Assembly (NCBI GenBank): GCA_937924775.1
Contig: CALDUT010000001.1
Span: 124,001 to 188,000, forward strand
DNA length: 64,000 bases
Reading direction: 5' to 3'
DNA from: an uncultured Gemmata sp.
GTDB lineage: Bacteria; Planctomycetota; Planctomycetia; Gemmatales; Gemmataceae
Shown: piece after piece, positions 53,815-63,052 of the stretch
Layout of the letters: the number at the start of each line of letters is the position of its first letter
How positions within the stretch are numbered: the first letter of the stretch is position 1
Notes under the pieces: model-generated
What the model was told of the DNA's origin: nothing
What the model saw: only the letters and a program-made list of their open reading frames with translations
Database searches by the model: none
Position numbers and translations under genes: made by a program

Positions 53815-54780
53815 TCAAGCTGCGGCGGGCCGGGCTTCCAAAACCCACGGATTGGCTCGCAGATAGTCGAGTGTGCGAATGACCGCTTCCCGGATGCTGA
53901 CTTTCTGCCGCCACCCGTAGGATTTGAGCTTGGTTGTATCCAGAAAGATGAACGGGCTATCCCCCACCCAACCGCGGATACCTCCGGTGTAGGTCCGCTT
54001 CGGCTGCAAACCCAATCGTTCGGTGATCCAATCGAGCGAATCATTCACTTCGCAGTATTCATCCGCCCCGAGATTGACGATATTGACGGGTTCGGTGGCT
54101 TTTTCGATCACGGTGAACATCGCGTCGATGCAATCTTGTACATAAAGGTAGCTCTTGCGTTGGCGACCGTTACCCAAGACTTCGATGGTGTGCGGATTGG
54201 CCCGCAGTTTCGCGTAAAAGTCGAAAACGTGGCCGTGGGTGTAGCGTTCGCCCAAGATCGACACAAAGCGGAAGATATACACCTGCAAGCCAAAGCCGTA
54301 GGCGTATGCAGTGATCAGCCCTTCACCCGCGACTTTACTGGCCGCGTAGAGGCTTGTTTGCACGGGAAACGGGGCGGTTTCCGGCGTTGGAAAGACCTCC
54401 GGTTCGCCATACACCGAGCCGGTCGATGAAAAACCAATCCGCTGGATGCCGTTACGTCGCATCGCTTCGAGAACGTGGAACGTCGCAATCGTGTTCTGTT
54501 GCAAGTCGCGATCCGGATGATGAGTCCCGAAACGGACATCCGCGTTGGCCGCCAAGTGAAAAACGAAGTCGTGCCCGGCGATGGCTTGTTGCAACGCCGG
54601 CAAGTTTAAGAGATCGCCCTCGATGAGTTGGAACCGCGAATTCTGCAACGCGGCTTCGAGAAACCTCCGCTGACCGGTACTGAAGTTGTCGTAGGCGGTT
54701 ACTTCATGGCCGGCGGCCAACAACCGATCCACGAGGTTGCTTCCGATAAATCCGGCCCCGCCAGTGACAAAGTAACGCAT
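53815..54780 (-). CDS. NAD-dependent sugar epimerase/dehydratase
   Basis: 321 residues, extended SDR. The GGAGFIGSNLVD nucleotide motif, catalytic Ser in SSTGSVYGEPE and YAASK are present. It is like GalE/UDP-glucuronate epimerase-type enzymes, and the exact sugar is not fixed by sequence. AAGGA precedes the ATG by 5 bases. It lies in the glycan cluster between GT2 and the UGD-like gene. Confidence 0.93.
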   Translation of the reverse strand: MRYFVTGGAGFIGSNLVDRLLAAGHEVTAYDNFSTGQRRFLEAALQNSRFQLIEGDLLNLPALQQAIAGHDFVFHLAANADVRFGTHHPDRDLQQNTIATFHVLEAMRRNGIQRIGFSSTGSVYGEPEVFPTPETAPFPVQTSLYAASKVAGEGLITAYAYGFGLQVYIFRFVSILGERYTHGHVFDFYAKLRANPHTIEVLGNGRQRKSYLYVQDCIDAMFTVIEKATEPVNIVNLGADEYCEVNDSLDWITERLGLQPKRTYTGGIRGWVGDSPFIFLDTTKLKSYGWRQKVSIREAVIRTLDYLRANPWVLEARPAAA

Positions 54781-54873
54781 GGGGTTCCTTCCTGCGATGT
54801 CGGTAGGGACTTTGGGGCGTACAAACGGGTTTCGGTACCATGGGCGCTGACTGACCAGATTCTGAACAAGTGC

Positions 54874-55599
54874 TCATGCCACACGGTGCGGTCGAGCCCA
54901 GCGAATACGTAAGAGATCCTGGAGGTTCTTCCAATTGCCGCGAATCAGTTGCAACCGCGTGTCGCCGTCGTCTTGCCAGTGGACGCCGACCTCCTTGATC
55001 GTGTAGCCCAACCGGGTGGCCAATGTCAGGATTTCGACATCGAACATGTAGCCGTCGATCCGTTGTCGGGAAAAGAGATCGCGAGCCACGGCGGCGCGGA
55101 AGAACTTGAAGCCGCATTGGGTATCGGCAATCCCCCGTAAGCCCACCAGCGGCCGCATCAGCAGAGCAAAGCCTGTGGAACCGAGGGTTCGGTACCAGGG
55201 TCGTTTCGCGTGGATGGCCGCCCCCGCGACCTTGCGCGAGCCAATCACAATGTCGTACCCCTGTTGGAACCAGGGCAGAACCTTCTCGATTTCCTCAATG
55301 GTGACTTTGTAATCGGCATCGAGAAAGCCGCAGATATCGCCGGTGGCCGCGAGCATGCCTTCCCGAACACCACAGCCTTTACCGCGTCGCTGCGGTTGGC
55401 CCATCACTTGCACCGGGAGTTCGCCGGCCAGAGCCGTCGCGGCTTCACGGGTGCCGTCGGTGCCATCGGCGGCGACAATCAGCTCGTAGCGGTAGCCCCG
55501 GGGCTGCAGATAGGCATGAATGGCCCGGAGCGTGCGTTGAATCGTGGCGACCTCATTAAACGCCGGGATGACCAGACTGAGACTCGGAATCCCATTCAT
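54874..55599 (-). CDS. GT2 family glycosyltransferase (dolichol-phosphate mannosyltransferase-like)
   Basis: 241 residues, 245 if the ATG at 55611 is used. Motifs are LVIPAFNEVATIQ, VAADGTDGTREAA, GKGCGVREGM, DADYKV and the later QCGFKFF. The layout is that of DPM1/undecaprenyl-phosphate glycosyltransferases, which charge a lipid carrier with a sugar at the membrane. A 12-base tandem repeat lies just upstream. The gene follows the giant membrane protein gene by 148 bases. Confidence 0.92.
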   Translation of the reverse strand: MNGIPSLSLVIPAFNEVATIQRTLRAIHAYLQPRGYRYELIVAADGTDGTREAATALAGELPVQVMGQPQRRGKGCGVREGMLAATGDICGFLDADYKVTIEEIEKVLPWFQQGYDIVIGSRKVAGAAIHAKRPWYRTLGSTGFALLMRPLVGLRGIADTQCGFKFFRAAVARDLFSRQRIDGYMFDVEILTLATRLGYTIKEVGVHWQDDGDTRLQLIRGNWKNLQDLLRIRWARPHRVA

Positions 55600-55617
55600 G
55601 TTGGCGACCATTCCTTC

Positions 55618-55641
55618 CGTATGGGGTCCCGTATGGGGTCC
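55618..55641. repeat. 12-base tandem repeat ahead of the GT2 gene
   Basis: CGTATGGGGTCC occurs twice in exact tandem (55618-55629, 55630-55641), 6-18 bases upstream of the possible GT2 starts on the minus strand. It overlaps the Shine-Dalgarno zone. Confidence 0.65.
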
Positions 55642-55747
55642 GTGACATCCGCATGAAAGCCGCCGGGGTGAGCCGATCGCAGAAGACCAACACCAACAGT
55701 CCACCCGTCGGGCACACCTGTGGCGGCTACTGTCGAAATACCGACAC

Positions 55748-58700
55748 TCAGGGCCGCACCGGCACAAAACCGAGAAACCGCAACTGGGCCGCCACGTTGC
55801 GGCCATCTGGTGGCGAAAGCGTTTGTGTATGCGAAAATCGGCATTCCACCCACCGGGCTTGAGAACCTCTGGCGACCGGGGCCCGAACTTCAAATTCGCC
55901 CACGCCCAACGACCGACGCGCCACCTCCGCACCATCGACCCACACCGTCAGCTCGGTGAAAAAGGCACTATTGCCCTCCACTGCGGGAACCAATCCCCGC
56001 ACCACAATCTCGCTGTCGTCGGCTGCGGGCAACAATTTCGCCCGCAAGTGTCCCTGACACCAACCATCGCTGTGAATTCCGGTTTGTTCGAGGTTGGGAT
56101 GGCTCAAATCGGCGGGGAAGACGCTGAGCCGCTCGGGCGGGCGGGCGCGGGCTTCGTCGCGAGCTTCAAAGCCGAGGGAATCAATCAGAGCCGCGACCCG
56201 CCGGCCATCGGGCTCGGGAATCAGTTGCGTATGGGAAAATCGGAGTTCAACCCAGCGGGGGCCAATACCGGGGGAACCTGCGGCTCGAATTTCGAATCTA
56301 CCGGAGTGGAGCTTCCGGCGTTCGACCAGAACTCCGTCGATGAGAACCGCGACTTCGGTTTGGAAGTTTTCGGCCTCCGGCAAGCCCGGAACCAGTCCAC
56401 GGATGACACATTCTTGATTGGAATCGGTCTGACTGAGGCGCATTTTGGCGACCGTCCCGATCCAGCCGTCTTCCATGAAGCCGGAGTACTCCAAATGGGG
56501 GTGCAACAGGTCGTGGGGAAAACGATAAACGCCCTGCGGTGGTACGAACGCGGCATATTCTTCTTCCGACAGAACGGAAATATCCCGAATGTGCCCCGTC
56601 AGCCAACGTCGATCGCGGGGAAGATCGCTGGCCCACAATTTCTCGGCCGCTGGCAGTTGGTTGGGATTGCGGCGAGGTTCACCGAAATCGAACGCGAGAT
56701 AATGGCCACCGGCGATGCTCTGAGTGCCCAACGGCGGGGAGACCAACCGGGCTGAACCCAACCCCACAGCTCCCAACGATACGCGGCGATCACCAATGAC
56801 CTGCACCCGCGGCACCCAGCGCCAAACAGGATCGACCCGCGACGAGCCGGTGGTGTTCACCAGCACCCGGACTTGCGGCGAGGGATTCAGGACATGGGTC
56901 ACCATGGCTTGCCCCACCCCGGCGAACGTCCGTTGGGGAAAGCTCGGATCGGCTTCGAGCCGGTGCAGGGCAATTTCCCGGGCATAGTCCATACCCAGAA
57001 ATGCCTGGCGAGCCCCGGTGGCATCGCAAAACACCAGGACATTCCGCAATTCCCCCAGTGGGTTGCAAATGAGCGGTTTACTGCCTTCTGGATAGTGGAA
57101 GCGATTCAGTACCGACAATGAACCACTCGGTAGTACGACCAGCGTTCGTTCGGGGTGAAGTTGGTCCACACGAGGCTGCTCGGTCATCAACCGATGCAGA
57201 GCCACACCTTGCTCCGGATCGCGGATCAGAGGTCCGCGGCTGTGGGGGCGGTGAGCGAAATACGCGTCCGACAGCCGTTGGAAAGCTCCTGAGGATTGTT
57301 CGCGATAATGCTGCGAGCGTGCGAAGTTGTCCATTCCCGGCAGGAGATTACGTACGACCATGTCGAATTGGTTAACACCCAAACACAGCGTCGGCAGGCC
57401 GCGTAATTCCGGCACAAGGAGTTTGGTCAGATACAAATTTTCTGCTCCGATCAAAATTTGTTCGACTTCGCCCCGTTGCTTGCGTGTGAGAACTTCCGCT
57501 TGCAGATCGTCCACCGTCTGGCCCCCCCAGTGGCTGGGGAGTTCGACACGGAATTCCTGACCGCGGCTTTGGTCCACATACCAGAACTGTACTCGGGCAT
57601 TCTGAGCAGCCACGACAAGCAACACCACAAGTCCTGTGAGAGTGGCCCAGTGACGCCGACGCGTCAGCACCCACGCCGCAACCGCCGCCCACAAAAACGG
57701 TTGCAAGAACATCACTAACTTGAAGAGGCCGAAAGCACTTTTCGCGGTGAAAAGCAAAACTCCCAAAGCCATCCCCACCGCCAGCAGAGCGGCAAATGGG
57801 CGGCCTCGCCGCACACCGGCTACCACCGGAAGGCCGGCCACGGCTAACAAAGCCAACCCGATAAAAACGGCCACATTCTGGAATTCGTCTGATTCTGGAC
57901 CGGTGAACGGAAGCAATCCCCACACCAATGCTCCCAATCGCGGGGTTAAGTTGAAGGGGAATATTTCTTGCACACGTTCTTCGGAATTGGTTCCTTGAGA
58001 GCTTTGGGAAAGAATGAAACGAGCCGTTGCGGAAACATACGCGGGGAACAACGCGAACATCAGGCCAATCGCGGCCGCCGCATGAAGAAGATACCGACGA
58101 TCTAATTGATGCAAGACAATCCGCCGCACCCCCAAAATCACGCAAGCCCCAACCAGAAGCGGGATCACTTCGGGGTAAAACAACGTTTGCCCAGCAAGAA
58201 CTACCCCGGTCACACCAGCCCGGGTGAACACCAGTGACCCGGAAATCCGCGGCCACCGGGCATTGACCAGTGCCAACGCCACACACAAAAGCGATAAACC
58301 GCTCACCTGCGCGATCAATTGCTGAACAATCCCATAGGTGGTTTGCGACGACACCATGAGTAACAGGGATGTCAACACACCCACGGACCGTCGGCCTGTT
58401 CCGGCGATGGCCAATCCGCCGGCCGCGGCAACCAGCGCCATATTCAACGCCACAATCACCGGCATGAAAATTTGCACCACCGGCGTGCCGCTCCATACCG
58501 ACACCAACGCCAGCAACACCTCCGAGCCCGGCCGCGCTTCCGCCAGGGGAAAGCCAAAAAACGCCTGCGTGTAATCGGTTCCCGTGACCAAATCCTGACC
58601 CTCGGGAACTTTCACATACCCATGTTCGCGATAACCGGTGGCCATAAGGCAGTAGTTGGCCATATCGTCGTTGCCGTTGGCCAACCAGTTGAAGCCGTAA

Positions 58701-59041
58701 CTGAACATGGGCCAAGCGGTTACGCCAAATGTGGCCACGAGAATGGCAGCCCACACGCGGCTCTGCCGCCATAATCCCCACCAGCGCGACCCGGTCGGTC
58801 GGTATCGGGCCAATAGTCCCACACTGGCCAGAACTGTGACCACCACGATGGGCCACGCCAACACCCGTACCGGATAACCCAAGCGAACGAAAAAGTACGT
58901 CGCCGCGACAATGGCGGCGAAACCCACCGTCGGGGCGAAAAGAAGCGTCGTTAGTTTCCAGCGGTAACGGCCAACACTCAGTAGCGCCAGGCCGCTGATG
59001 GTCCACAACAGGAACAGCGACCAACTGAGTAATACCGCCAT
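55748..59041 (-). CDS. Large multi-pass membrane protein with duplicated C-terminal domain (probable GT-C-like)
   Basis: 1,097 residues. About twelve membrane helices lie in the first 530 residues, with an acidic loop NGNDDMANYCLMATGY after an early helix, as expected for GT-C transferases. A soluble middle region of about 300 residues follows. The C-terminus carries two copies of one domain, about 841-960 and 975-1097. Shared markers are DGW, RGLVP, FE(I/V)RA, RFSHTQ and PDGR. I do not recognise the domain; a carbohydrate-binding or interaction role is guessed. GGAG lies six bases before the ATG at 59041. First gene of the glycan cluster. Confidence 0.85.
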   Translation of the reverse strand: MAVLLSWSLFLLWTISGLALLSVGRYRWKLTTLLFAPTVGFAAIVAATYFFVRLGYPVRVLAWPIVVVTVLASVGLLARYRPTGSRWWGLWRQSRVWAAILVATFGVTAWPMFSYGFNWLANGNDDMANYCLMATGYREHGYVKVPEGQDLVTGTDYTQAFFGFPLAEARPGSEVLLALVSVWSGTPVVQIFMPVIVALNMALVAAAGGLAIAGTGRRSVGVLTSLLLMVSSQTTYGIVQQLIAQVSGLSLLCVALALVNARWPRISGSLVFTRAGVTGVVLAGQTLFYPEVIPLLVGACVILGVRRIVLHQLDRRYLLHAAAAIGLMFALFPAYVSATARFILSQSSQGTNSEERVQEIFPFNLTPRLGALVWGLLPFTGPESDEFQNVAVFIGLALLAVAGLPVVAGVRRGRPFAALLAVGMALGVLLFTAKSAFGLFKLVMFLQPFLWAAVAAWVLTRRRHWATLTGLVVLLVVAAQNARVQFWYVDQSRGQEFRVELPSHWGGQTVDDLQAEVLTRKQRGEVEQILIGAENLYLTKLLVPELRGLPTLCLGVNQFDMVVRNLLPGMDNFARSQHYREQSSGAFQRLSDAYFAHRPHSRGPLIRDPEQGVALHRLMTEQPRVDQLHPERTLVVLPSGSLSVLNRFHYPEGSKPLICNPLGELRNVLVFCDATGARQAFLGMDYAREIALHRLEADPSFPQRTFAGVGQAMVTHVLNPSPQVRVLVNTTGSSRVDPVWRWVPRVQVIGDRRVSLGAVGLGSARLVSPPLGTQSIAGGHYLAFDFGEPRRNPNQLPAAEKLWASDLPRDRRWLTGHIRDISVLSEEEYAAFVPPQGVYRFPHDLLHPHLEYSGFMEDGWIGTVAKMRLSQTDSNQECVIRGLVPGLPEAENFQTEVAVLIDGVLVERRKLHSGRFEIRAAGSPGIGPRWVELRFSHTQLIPEPDGRRVAALIDSLGFEARDEARARPPERLSVFPADLSHPNLEQTGIHSDGWCQGHLRAKLLPAADDSEIVVRGLVPAVEGNSAFFTELTVWVDGAEVARRSLGVGEFEVRAPVARGSQARWVECRFSHTQTLSPPDGRNVAAQLRFLGFVPVRP

Positions 59042-59229
59042 ATGCGACTCCAACTTCGCCTCTTCTGACCATTGGGTCAGAATCTGGAAACCCCATAGCG
59101 AATGGCAGTCCTCGACGCAATGCGACTCTGAAAGGCTTTCACCAACGTCACGACGAGAGGAATTGCCGACCCACCCATCAACCGATCCTAATAACCGAAT
59201 TCGACGGCTATTCCTGATGGCGAAGAAGC

Positions 59230-60468
59230 TCAGACGACATCGTACAGATGCACGGCAACCGATTCCCCCGGCTCCAAGCGGTCGCGTGCCGCCGGCACCA
59301 CGACGAAGCCATCGGCGAAAACGGTGGTACTGAGGTTCGCTGCTCCACCCCGGAAAAGCGGCTGAACCTGATCGCCGTGCAACCGGACACGCACATAATC
59401 GACCCGACCATAAGCAGAAACGATTTCGACCGCCAACGATCGGTGGATAGTCCGGTACGGCCATTCCCAACCACGGCCGGCCAAGCGGCGAATGACACCC
59501 CCGGCAAAGAAGTCATAGGTACACAAACAAGCCACCGGATTACCCGGCAATAGAAACACCGGGACCGACGACCGCAACCATCCGATGCCCACCGGGGCTC
59601 CGGGGCGCAACGCCACGCCATGAATCGGCAACTCGCCCAGCTCGGCCACCACATGCGCGGTGTAGTCCTCGGTTCCCGCTGAAGTTCCCCCAGTGAACAG
59701 AATCCCATCTACCACGCTGACCAAATTCTGAACACACTGCCGCAAGGCCGCGACATCATCCGCGACCCATTCAATCGAATGCAATCGCCCACCGTCGCGT
59801 GTCACCAACGCCGCGAGCATTGGGGAGTTGCAATCGACGGTGTGAAACCCGCGGGCTGTTCGACCGGGGGGCAACAGCTCATTGCCCGTAACGACAATAG
59901 CCACCTGGGGCGACCGCACCACGTCCACTGTGGTAAACCCCATCGCGGCCAAAAGGCCCACATCTTGCGGTCGCAAGCGCCGGCCGGCTGGCAACACTTC
60001 TTGCCCGTGTTTCACATCTTCTCCAATCGCCAGAATGTGTTTCCCGGGCACGATGGCCTGCTGCGCCGCAATTTCTTGACTATCCAAGACTTGCGTCAAT
60101 TCTTGCATCAACACAGCATCCGCACCGGGAGGAATCGGGGCGCCTGTGGCAATGCGCACAGCCTCGCCCGCATGCACTGACCCCTCGAACGGAAGGCCCG
60201 GTTTCGCGACTCCCACCACGCGCAGCCGTCGGGGGGCGGTAGCTGTGGCCCCGGCCGTATCCGCAGCCCGCACCGCGAAGCCATCCATGGCCGATTTGGC
60301 AAACTGGGGAATGTTCACCGGGGAAACCACGGACGCGGACAAAATCCGGTCCGCACTCGCTGCGAGCGGAACAGCTTCTCCCGGCAGGGGTTGGGTTCGC
60401 GATTGGAGTAGTGACACTACATCGGCCACAGCGGCCTGCCAACGGTGAGGTCGGGGCGTCATCGCCAT
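59230..60468 (-). CDS. moeA: Molybdopterin molybdenumtransferase MoeA
   Basis: 412 residues. MDGFAV near the N-terminus, GGTSAGTEDYTAHV and LLPGNPVACLCTYDFF are standard MoeA motifs. It inserts molybdate into adenylated molybdopterin. The rest of the pathway (moaA-E, mogA) is not visible. The ATG at 60468 has AAGGA four bases upstream, and 60462 is an alternative. It is divergent from the small lipoprotein gene. Confidence 0.95.
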   Translation of the reverse strand: MAMTPRPHRWQAAVADVVSLLQSRTQPLPGEAVPLAASADRILSASVVSPVNIPQFAKSAMDGFAVRAADTAGATATAPRRLRVVGVAKPGLPFEGSVHAGEAVRIATGAPIPPGADAVLMQELTQVLDSQEIAAQQAIVPGKHILAIGEDVKHGQEVLPAGRRLRPQDVGLLAAMGFTTVDVVRSPQVAIVVTGNELLPPGRTARGFHTVDCNSPMLAALVTRDGGRLHSIEWVADDVAALRQCVQNLVSVVDGILFTGGTSAGTEDYTAHVVAELGELPIHGVALRPGAPVGIGWLRSSVPVFLLPGNPVACLCTYDFFAGGVIRRLAGRGWEWPYRTIHRSLAVEIVSAYGRVDYVRVRLHGDQVQPLFRGGAANLSTTVFADGFVVVPAARDRLEPGESVAVHLYDVV

Positions 60469-60763
60469 GTCATCCTTCAATAATCCCTACAATTGGCGAA
60501 ATTTTTCCACGCTCCTCAGACAAATTAACCAGCACATTCGTGACAACCGGCAGAATCGGCGCCTGCTCCAAGGAAAATCGCCATTTTCGTTCAAGTTCAC
60601 CTCAATACGTGGATCATTTCGTTCCTACAGTGTATTGTGCCGGACCGCTCACCGGCCTCCGAATTGGGGTAGAACCTACGCTGGTGGGGACAGTGACTGC
60701 CCCCATTTGCGGGAATTTATCAACACTCACGGATGGCCTCGTTAATAGATGGAGCGACCACCC

Positions 60764-60931
60764 ATGACACGACGCTTTTGGCTCATCCTCATCGCTCTGA
60801 CGCTCCTGATGCCCTTGTCGGGCTGCGGTTGCCGCCGCAACAGCTGCTGCAACGAGCGGAGCTTCGCCCCGCCGCCCGCCTGCTGTGATCGGGCACTGCC
60901 CCCGGGGCTGATCCCTAACCCCAATCCGTGA
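60764..60931 (+). CDS. Small Cys-rich lipoprotein
   Basis: 55 residues. MTRRFWLILIALTLLMPLSGC is a lipoprotein signal with lipobox LSGC. The mature part has a Cys/Pro pattern (CRRNSCCNERS, PPACCDRALPPG). The family is unknown. GGAG lies about 10 bases before the ATG. It is followed by an 11-bp inverted repeat, so it may be its own transcript. A second small lipoprotein gene lies 268 bases downstream on the same strand. Confidence 0.65.
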   Translation: MTRRFWLILIALTLLMPLSGCGCRRNSCCNERSFAPPPACCDRALPPGLIPNPNP

Positions 60932-60963
60932 TCCTGGCGAGTTCCGCCACAGCAACCCTTAGA

Positions 60964-60993
60964 TCATGAATCACAGGAAGCGGTGATTCATGA
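60964..60993 (+). terminator. 11-bp inverted repeat after the small lipoprotein gene
   Basis: TCATGAATCAC (60964-60974) and GTGATTCATGA (60983-60993) are perfect reverse complements with an 8-base loop. No T run follows. Confidence 0.5.
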
Positions 60994-61110
60994 CCTCTTG
61001 GAATTATCGTTGCCGTTGTTTCCAATATCGAAGTTTTCCTGATCGGCTCACTTTTCGTGGTCGCGCCAAGTCGTGCTGGATTTCCCAACTTGGGAGTGAA
61101 TTGAACTGTT

Positions 61111-61116
61111 TACAAT
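61111..61116 (+). promoter_or_regulatory. Candidate -10 box (TACAAT) for the second lipoprotein gene
   Basis: TACAAT lies 83 bases before the ATG at 61200. TTGGGA at 61090-61095 is a possible -35, but the 15-base spacer is short. Confidence 0.3.
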
Positions 61117-61199
61117 TTGCACAGGGGTGGCTCGTTGCGCATGATTGCCGCGACGGCAGTGGAACGCCGCGGCCCGCCGCGCGTAAAGGAGTCACCTCA

Positions 61200-61607
61200 A
61201 TGTATAAGCGTCTACTCAGCCTGTGTATCGTGGCTTTGGTTTCCCAAGTACTTGCCAGCGGTTGTTACCCGATTGCTCGATACCGCGCCAATCACCCTTA
61301 TGGGTTATGTTGCGGATTGGGCTACAAGTACCATCCGCTGCTTCACCCCATCCAAACGCGGCGGGCTATCTTGAGCCAACTTGCTGATCATCCGGTTCCG
61401 ATTACCATGCCCGCGTGTCATGGTTGCGAAGCTCCGGGTCTGCCCGTAGGCTATGGCCCCTACCCCGCCCACATGATCCCTGCGGGTGTGCCCAGCATTG
61501 GCAGCCCGATGCCAATTACCCCGGGTCCTTCAGTGGTTCCTCAGCAAGGCCTCCCCATGCCCATGGAACTGCCGAAAAACAGCGGCAATGGTTCGGGAAA
61601 CAAATAA
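61200..61607 (+). CDS. Small secreted lipoprotein of unknown function
   Basis: 135 residues. A signal peptide with lipobox LASGC precedes RYRANHPYGLCCGLGYKYHPL, then a Pro/Gly-rich tail (GYGPYPAHMIPAG and PMPITPGPSVVPQQG). AAGGAG lies 8 bases before the ATG. Family unknown; planctomycete envelopes contain many such proteins. The frame stays open upstream to 60990, but the signal peptide and the Shine-Dalgarno set the start here. Confidence 0.8.
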   Translation: MYKRLLSLCIVALVSQVLASGCYPIARYRANHPYGLCCGLGYKYHPLLHPIQTRRAILSQLADHPVPITMPACHGCEAPGLPVGYGPYPAHMIPAGVPSIGSPMPITPGPSVVPQQGLPMPMELPKNSGNGSGNK

Positions 61608-61637
61608 TGGGCATGCTTCTTTGGATGGATCGAATTT

Positions 61638-62321
61638 TCACACGCTCTGCTGTTTGAGTTTTTCCTCGGCGGAGCTCCCCCGCAGGTAGAGAGGTTCCAG
61701 AGCGAACAGTTCAGGCTGCGTCAGCGAGGTGAGCCGGGAACCGACCGCGAAGACGCTTTCGATACGAGCTTCGCGGTCGATTTCTGGTACCCTTCGGCAA
61801 TCCGGGGGAATGTAGGGGTCATAAATGGCGACACCTGGTCCGCTGATGCTACAGGGTGTCACCACGTTCTTTTGCCACTCGGGAAATGGCAGGATTTGCA
61901 GAGGTTGTGTCGGACACCAGACCGCGTTTATCCACTCAAATTTCTGAACGTAAACCTGATTCTGAAGGCCATCGGCGATCACCCACACCTGTTGGTCATC
62001 TTGCGGCGTTTGCTCCGCGATGGCTGCGAAGGTATCCACGGCCCGCAGTTGGCACCCCAAGGCGTAGGCTAAGGCTTTCGCGGTGGCCAGTCCGACCCGA
62101 AGACCGGTGTAGCTGCCTGGGCCCCGGCCGACCATGACCCCCGTCAGTTTTCGGGGGGAAATTCCCTCCGCTTTCAACATTCTGTCGATGGTGGGGAGGA
62201 TTTCTCGCGCATGCCGGCGGCTGGTCGGCACATCGGCCTGCTGCCCCACTGCTGCATCACAAATCAGGCCCAGTCGCGCGATCGGACCGGAGGTTTCGAT
62301 AATCAACCAGTTGTCGTTCAT
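61638..62321 (-). CDS. tsaB: tRNA threonylcarbamoyladenosine biosynthesis protein TsaB
   Basis: 227 residues, actin-like fold. The N-terminal NDNWLIIETSGPIARLGL and VGRGPGSYTGLRVGLATAKAL are characteristic of TsaB, the TsaD partner for t6A37 in ANN-decoding tRNAs. It lacks the metal-binding His of TsaD, as expected. The ATG is divergent from the RNase HI gene, and its end is 31 bases past the small lipoprotein stop. Confidence 0.95.
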   Translation of the reverse strand: MNDNWLIIETSGPIARLGLICDAAVGQQADVPTSRRHAREILPTIDRMLKAEGISPRKLTGVMVGRGPGSYTGLRVGLATAKALAYALGCQLRAVDTFAAIAEQTPQDDQQVWVIADGLQNQVYVQKFEWINAVWCPTQPLQILPFPEWQKNVVTPCSISGPGVAIYDPYIPPDCRRVPEIDREARIESVFAVGSRLTSLTQPELFALEPLYLRGSSAEEKLKQQSV

Positions 62322-62424
62322 TCCGCTGCTGGCCCTTAACGCAGCTGTCCACCGGGGAAAGGCTTCCCCACAATGGAAAGCATTCTAGCGCCACACTCTG
62401 GAAGCTATCACCCACGAGAGACGA

Positions 62425-63051
62425 ATGAGCCGCACTGCCACCTTGTACATCGACGGGGCCGCCCGTGGCAATCCCGGACCGGCAGCCTACGCGGTCGTGT
62501 TGACCAGTCCCGGTCAGCCAGACATTGAACAGGCACAAGCCATCGGCACCGCGACCAACAATATCGCCGAATATACCGCTTTGATAGAAGGTTTATCCCT
62601 GGCTGCCCAAAGGGGTGTTCAAAAATTGAACATCTTCAGCGATAGCGAGTTGGTGGTGCGGCAGATGAACGGTGAATACCAAGTTCGCAGTCAGGAATTG
62701 CGCAAGTTGCATGAAAAAGCTCGGCGACTGTGGGATCAATTTGAGCAAGTGACCATTCAGCACATCCCGCGGGAACAAAACCAACGGGCTGATACGCTGG
62801 CCAATCAAGCCCTCGATGGCACGCGCGACACGAGCCGCCATGGCCAGAGTGGCCTCCTTAAGCTTGCACGAACGCCATCACCAACATTGGCCAGCGAAGA
62901 AGCCATTCGCGCTGAGGCCATCCGCTGCCTAGCCGACGCCGCCCGCCATTGGGCTAGCCACGGAACGACCGAATTGGCCCCCGAAATGGTGTGGGATCAG
63001 TTGTGGTCGCTCTTGGAGGAAGCCGGACTTTTGAAAAAGAAGGCGCACTAA
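62425..63051 (+). CDS. rnhA: RNase HI with C-terminal extension
   Basis: 208 residues. LYIDGAARGNPGPA holds catalytic Asp10, with Glu49 in NNIAEYTAL, Asp73 in FSDSELVV and a later Asp in QRADTLANQAL. The core ends near residue 140; the last 65-70 residues form an extension with no recognised family. It cuts RNA in RNA-DNA hybrids. Its stop is one base before the next ATG, suggesting coupling to the PEP synthase-like gene. Confidence 0.93.
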   Translation: MSRTATLYIDGAARGNPGPAAYAVVLTSPGQPDIEQAQAIGTATNNIAEYTALIEGLSLAAQRGVQKLNIFSDSELVVRQMNGEYQVRSQELRKLHEKARRLWDQFEQVTIQHIPREQNQRADTLANQALDGTRDTSRHGQSGLLKLARTPSPTLASEEAIRAEAIRCLADAARHWASHGTTELAPEMVWDQLWSLLEEAGLLKKKAH

Positions 63052-63052
63052 C

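Noticed and set aside
55823-56755. 310-codon plus-strand frame opposite the duplicated C-terminal domain
   Set aside because: Antisense to a repeated domain that clearly codes on the other strand; no known motif.
57372-59120. 582-codon open frame in another frame of the minus strand inside the giant membrane protein gene
   Set aside because: Same-strand shadow of the 1,097-residue gene; Gly/Arg-rich with no recognisable domains.
59042-59470. N-terminal extension of the giant membrane protein
   Set aside because: It would overlap moeA and has a Gly/Arg-rich, non-membrane composition; the ATG at 59041 has a Shine-Dalgarno site.
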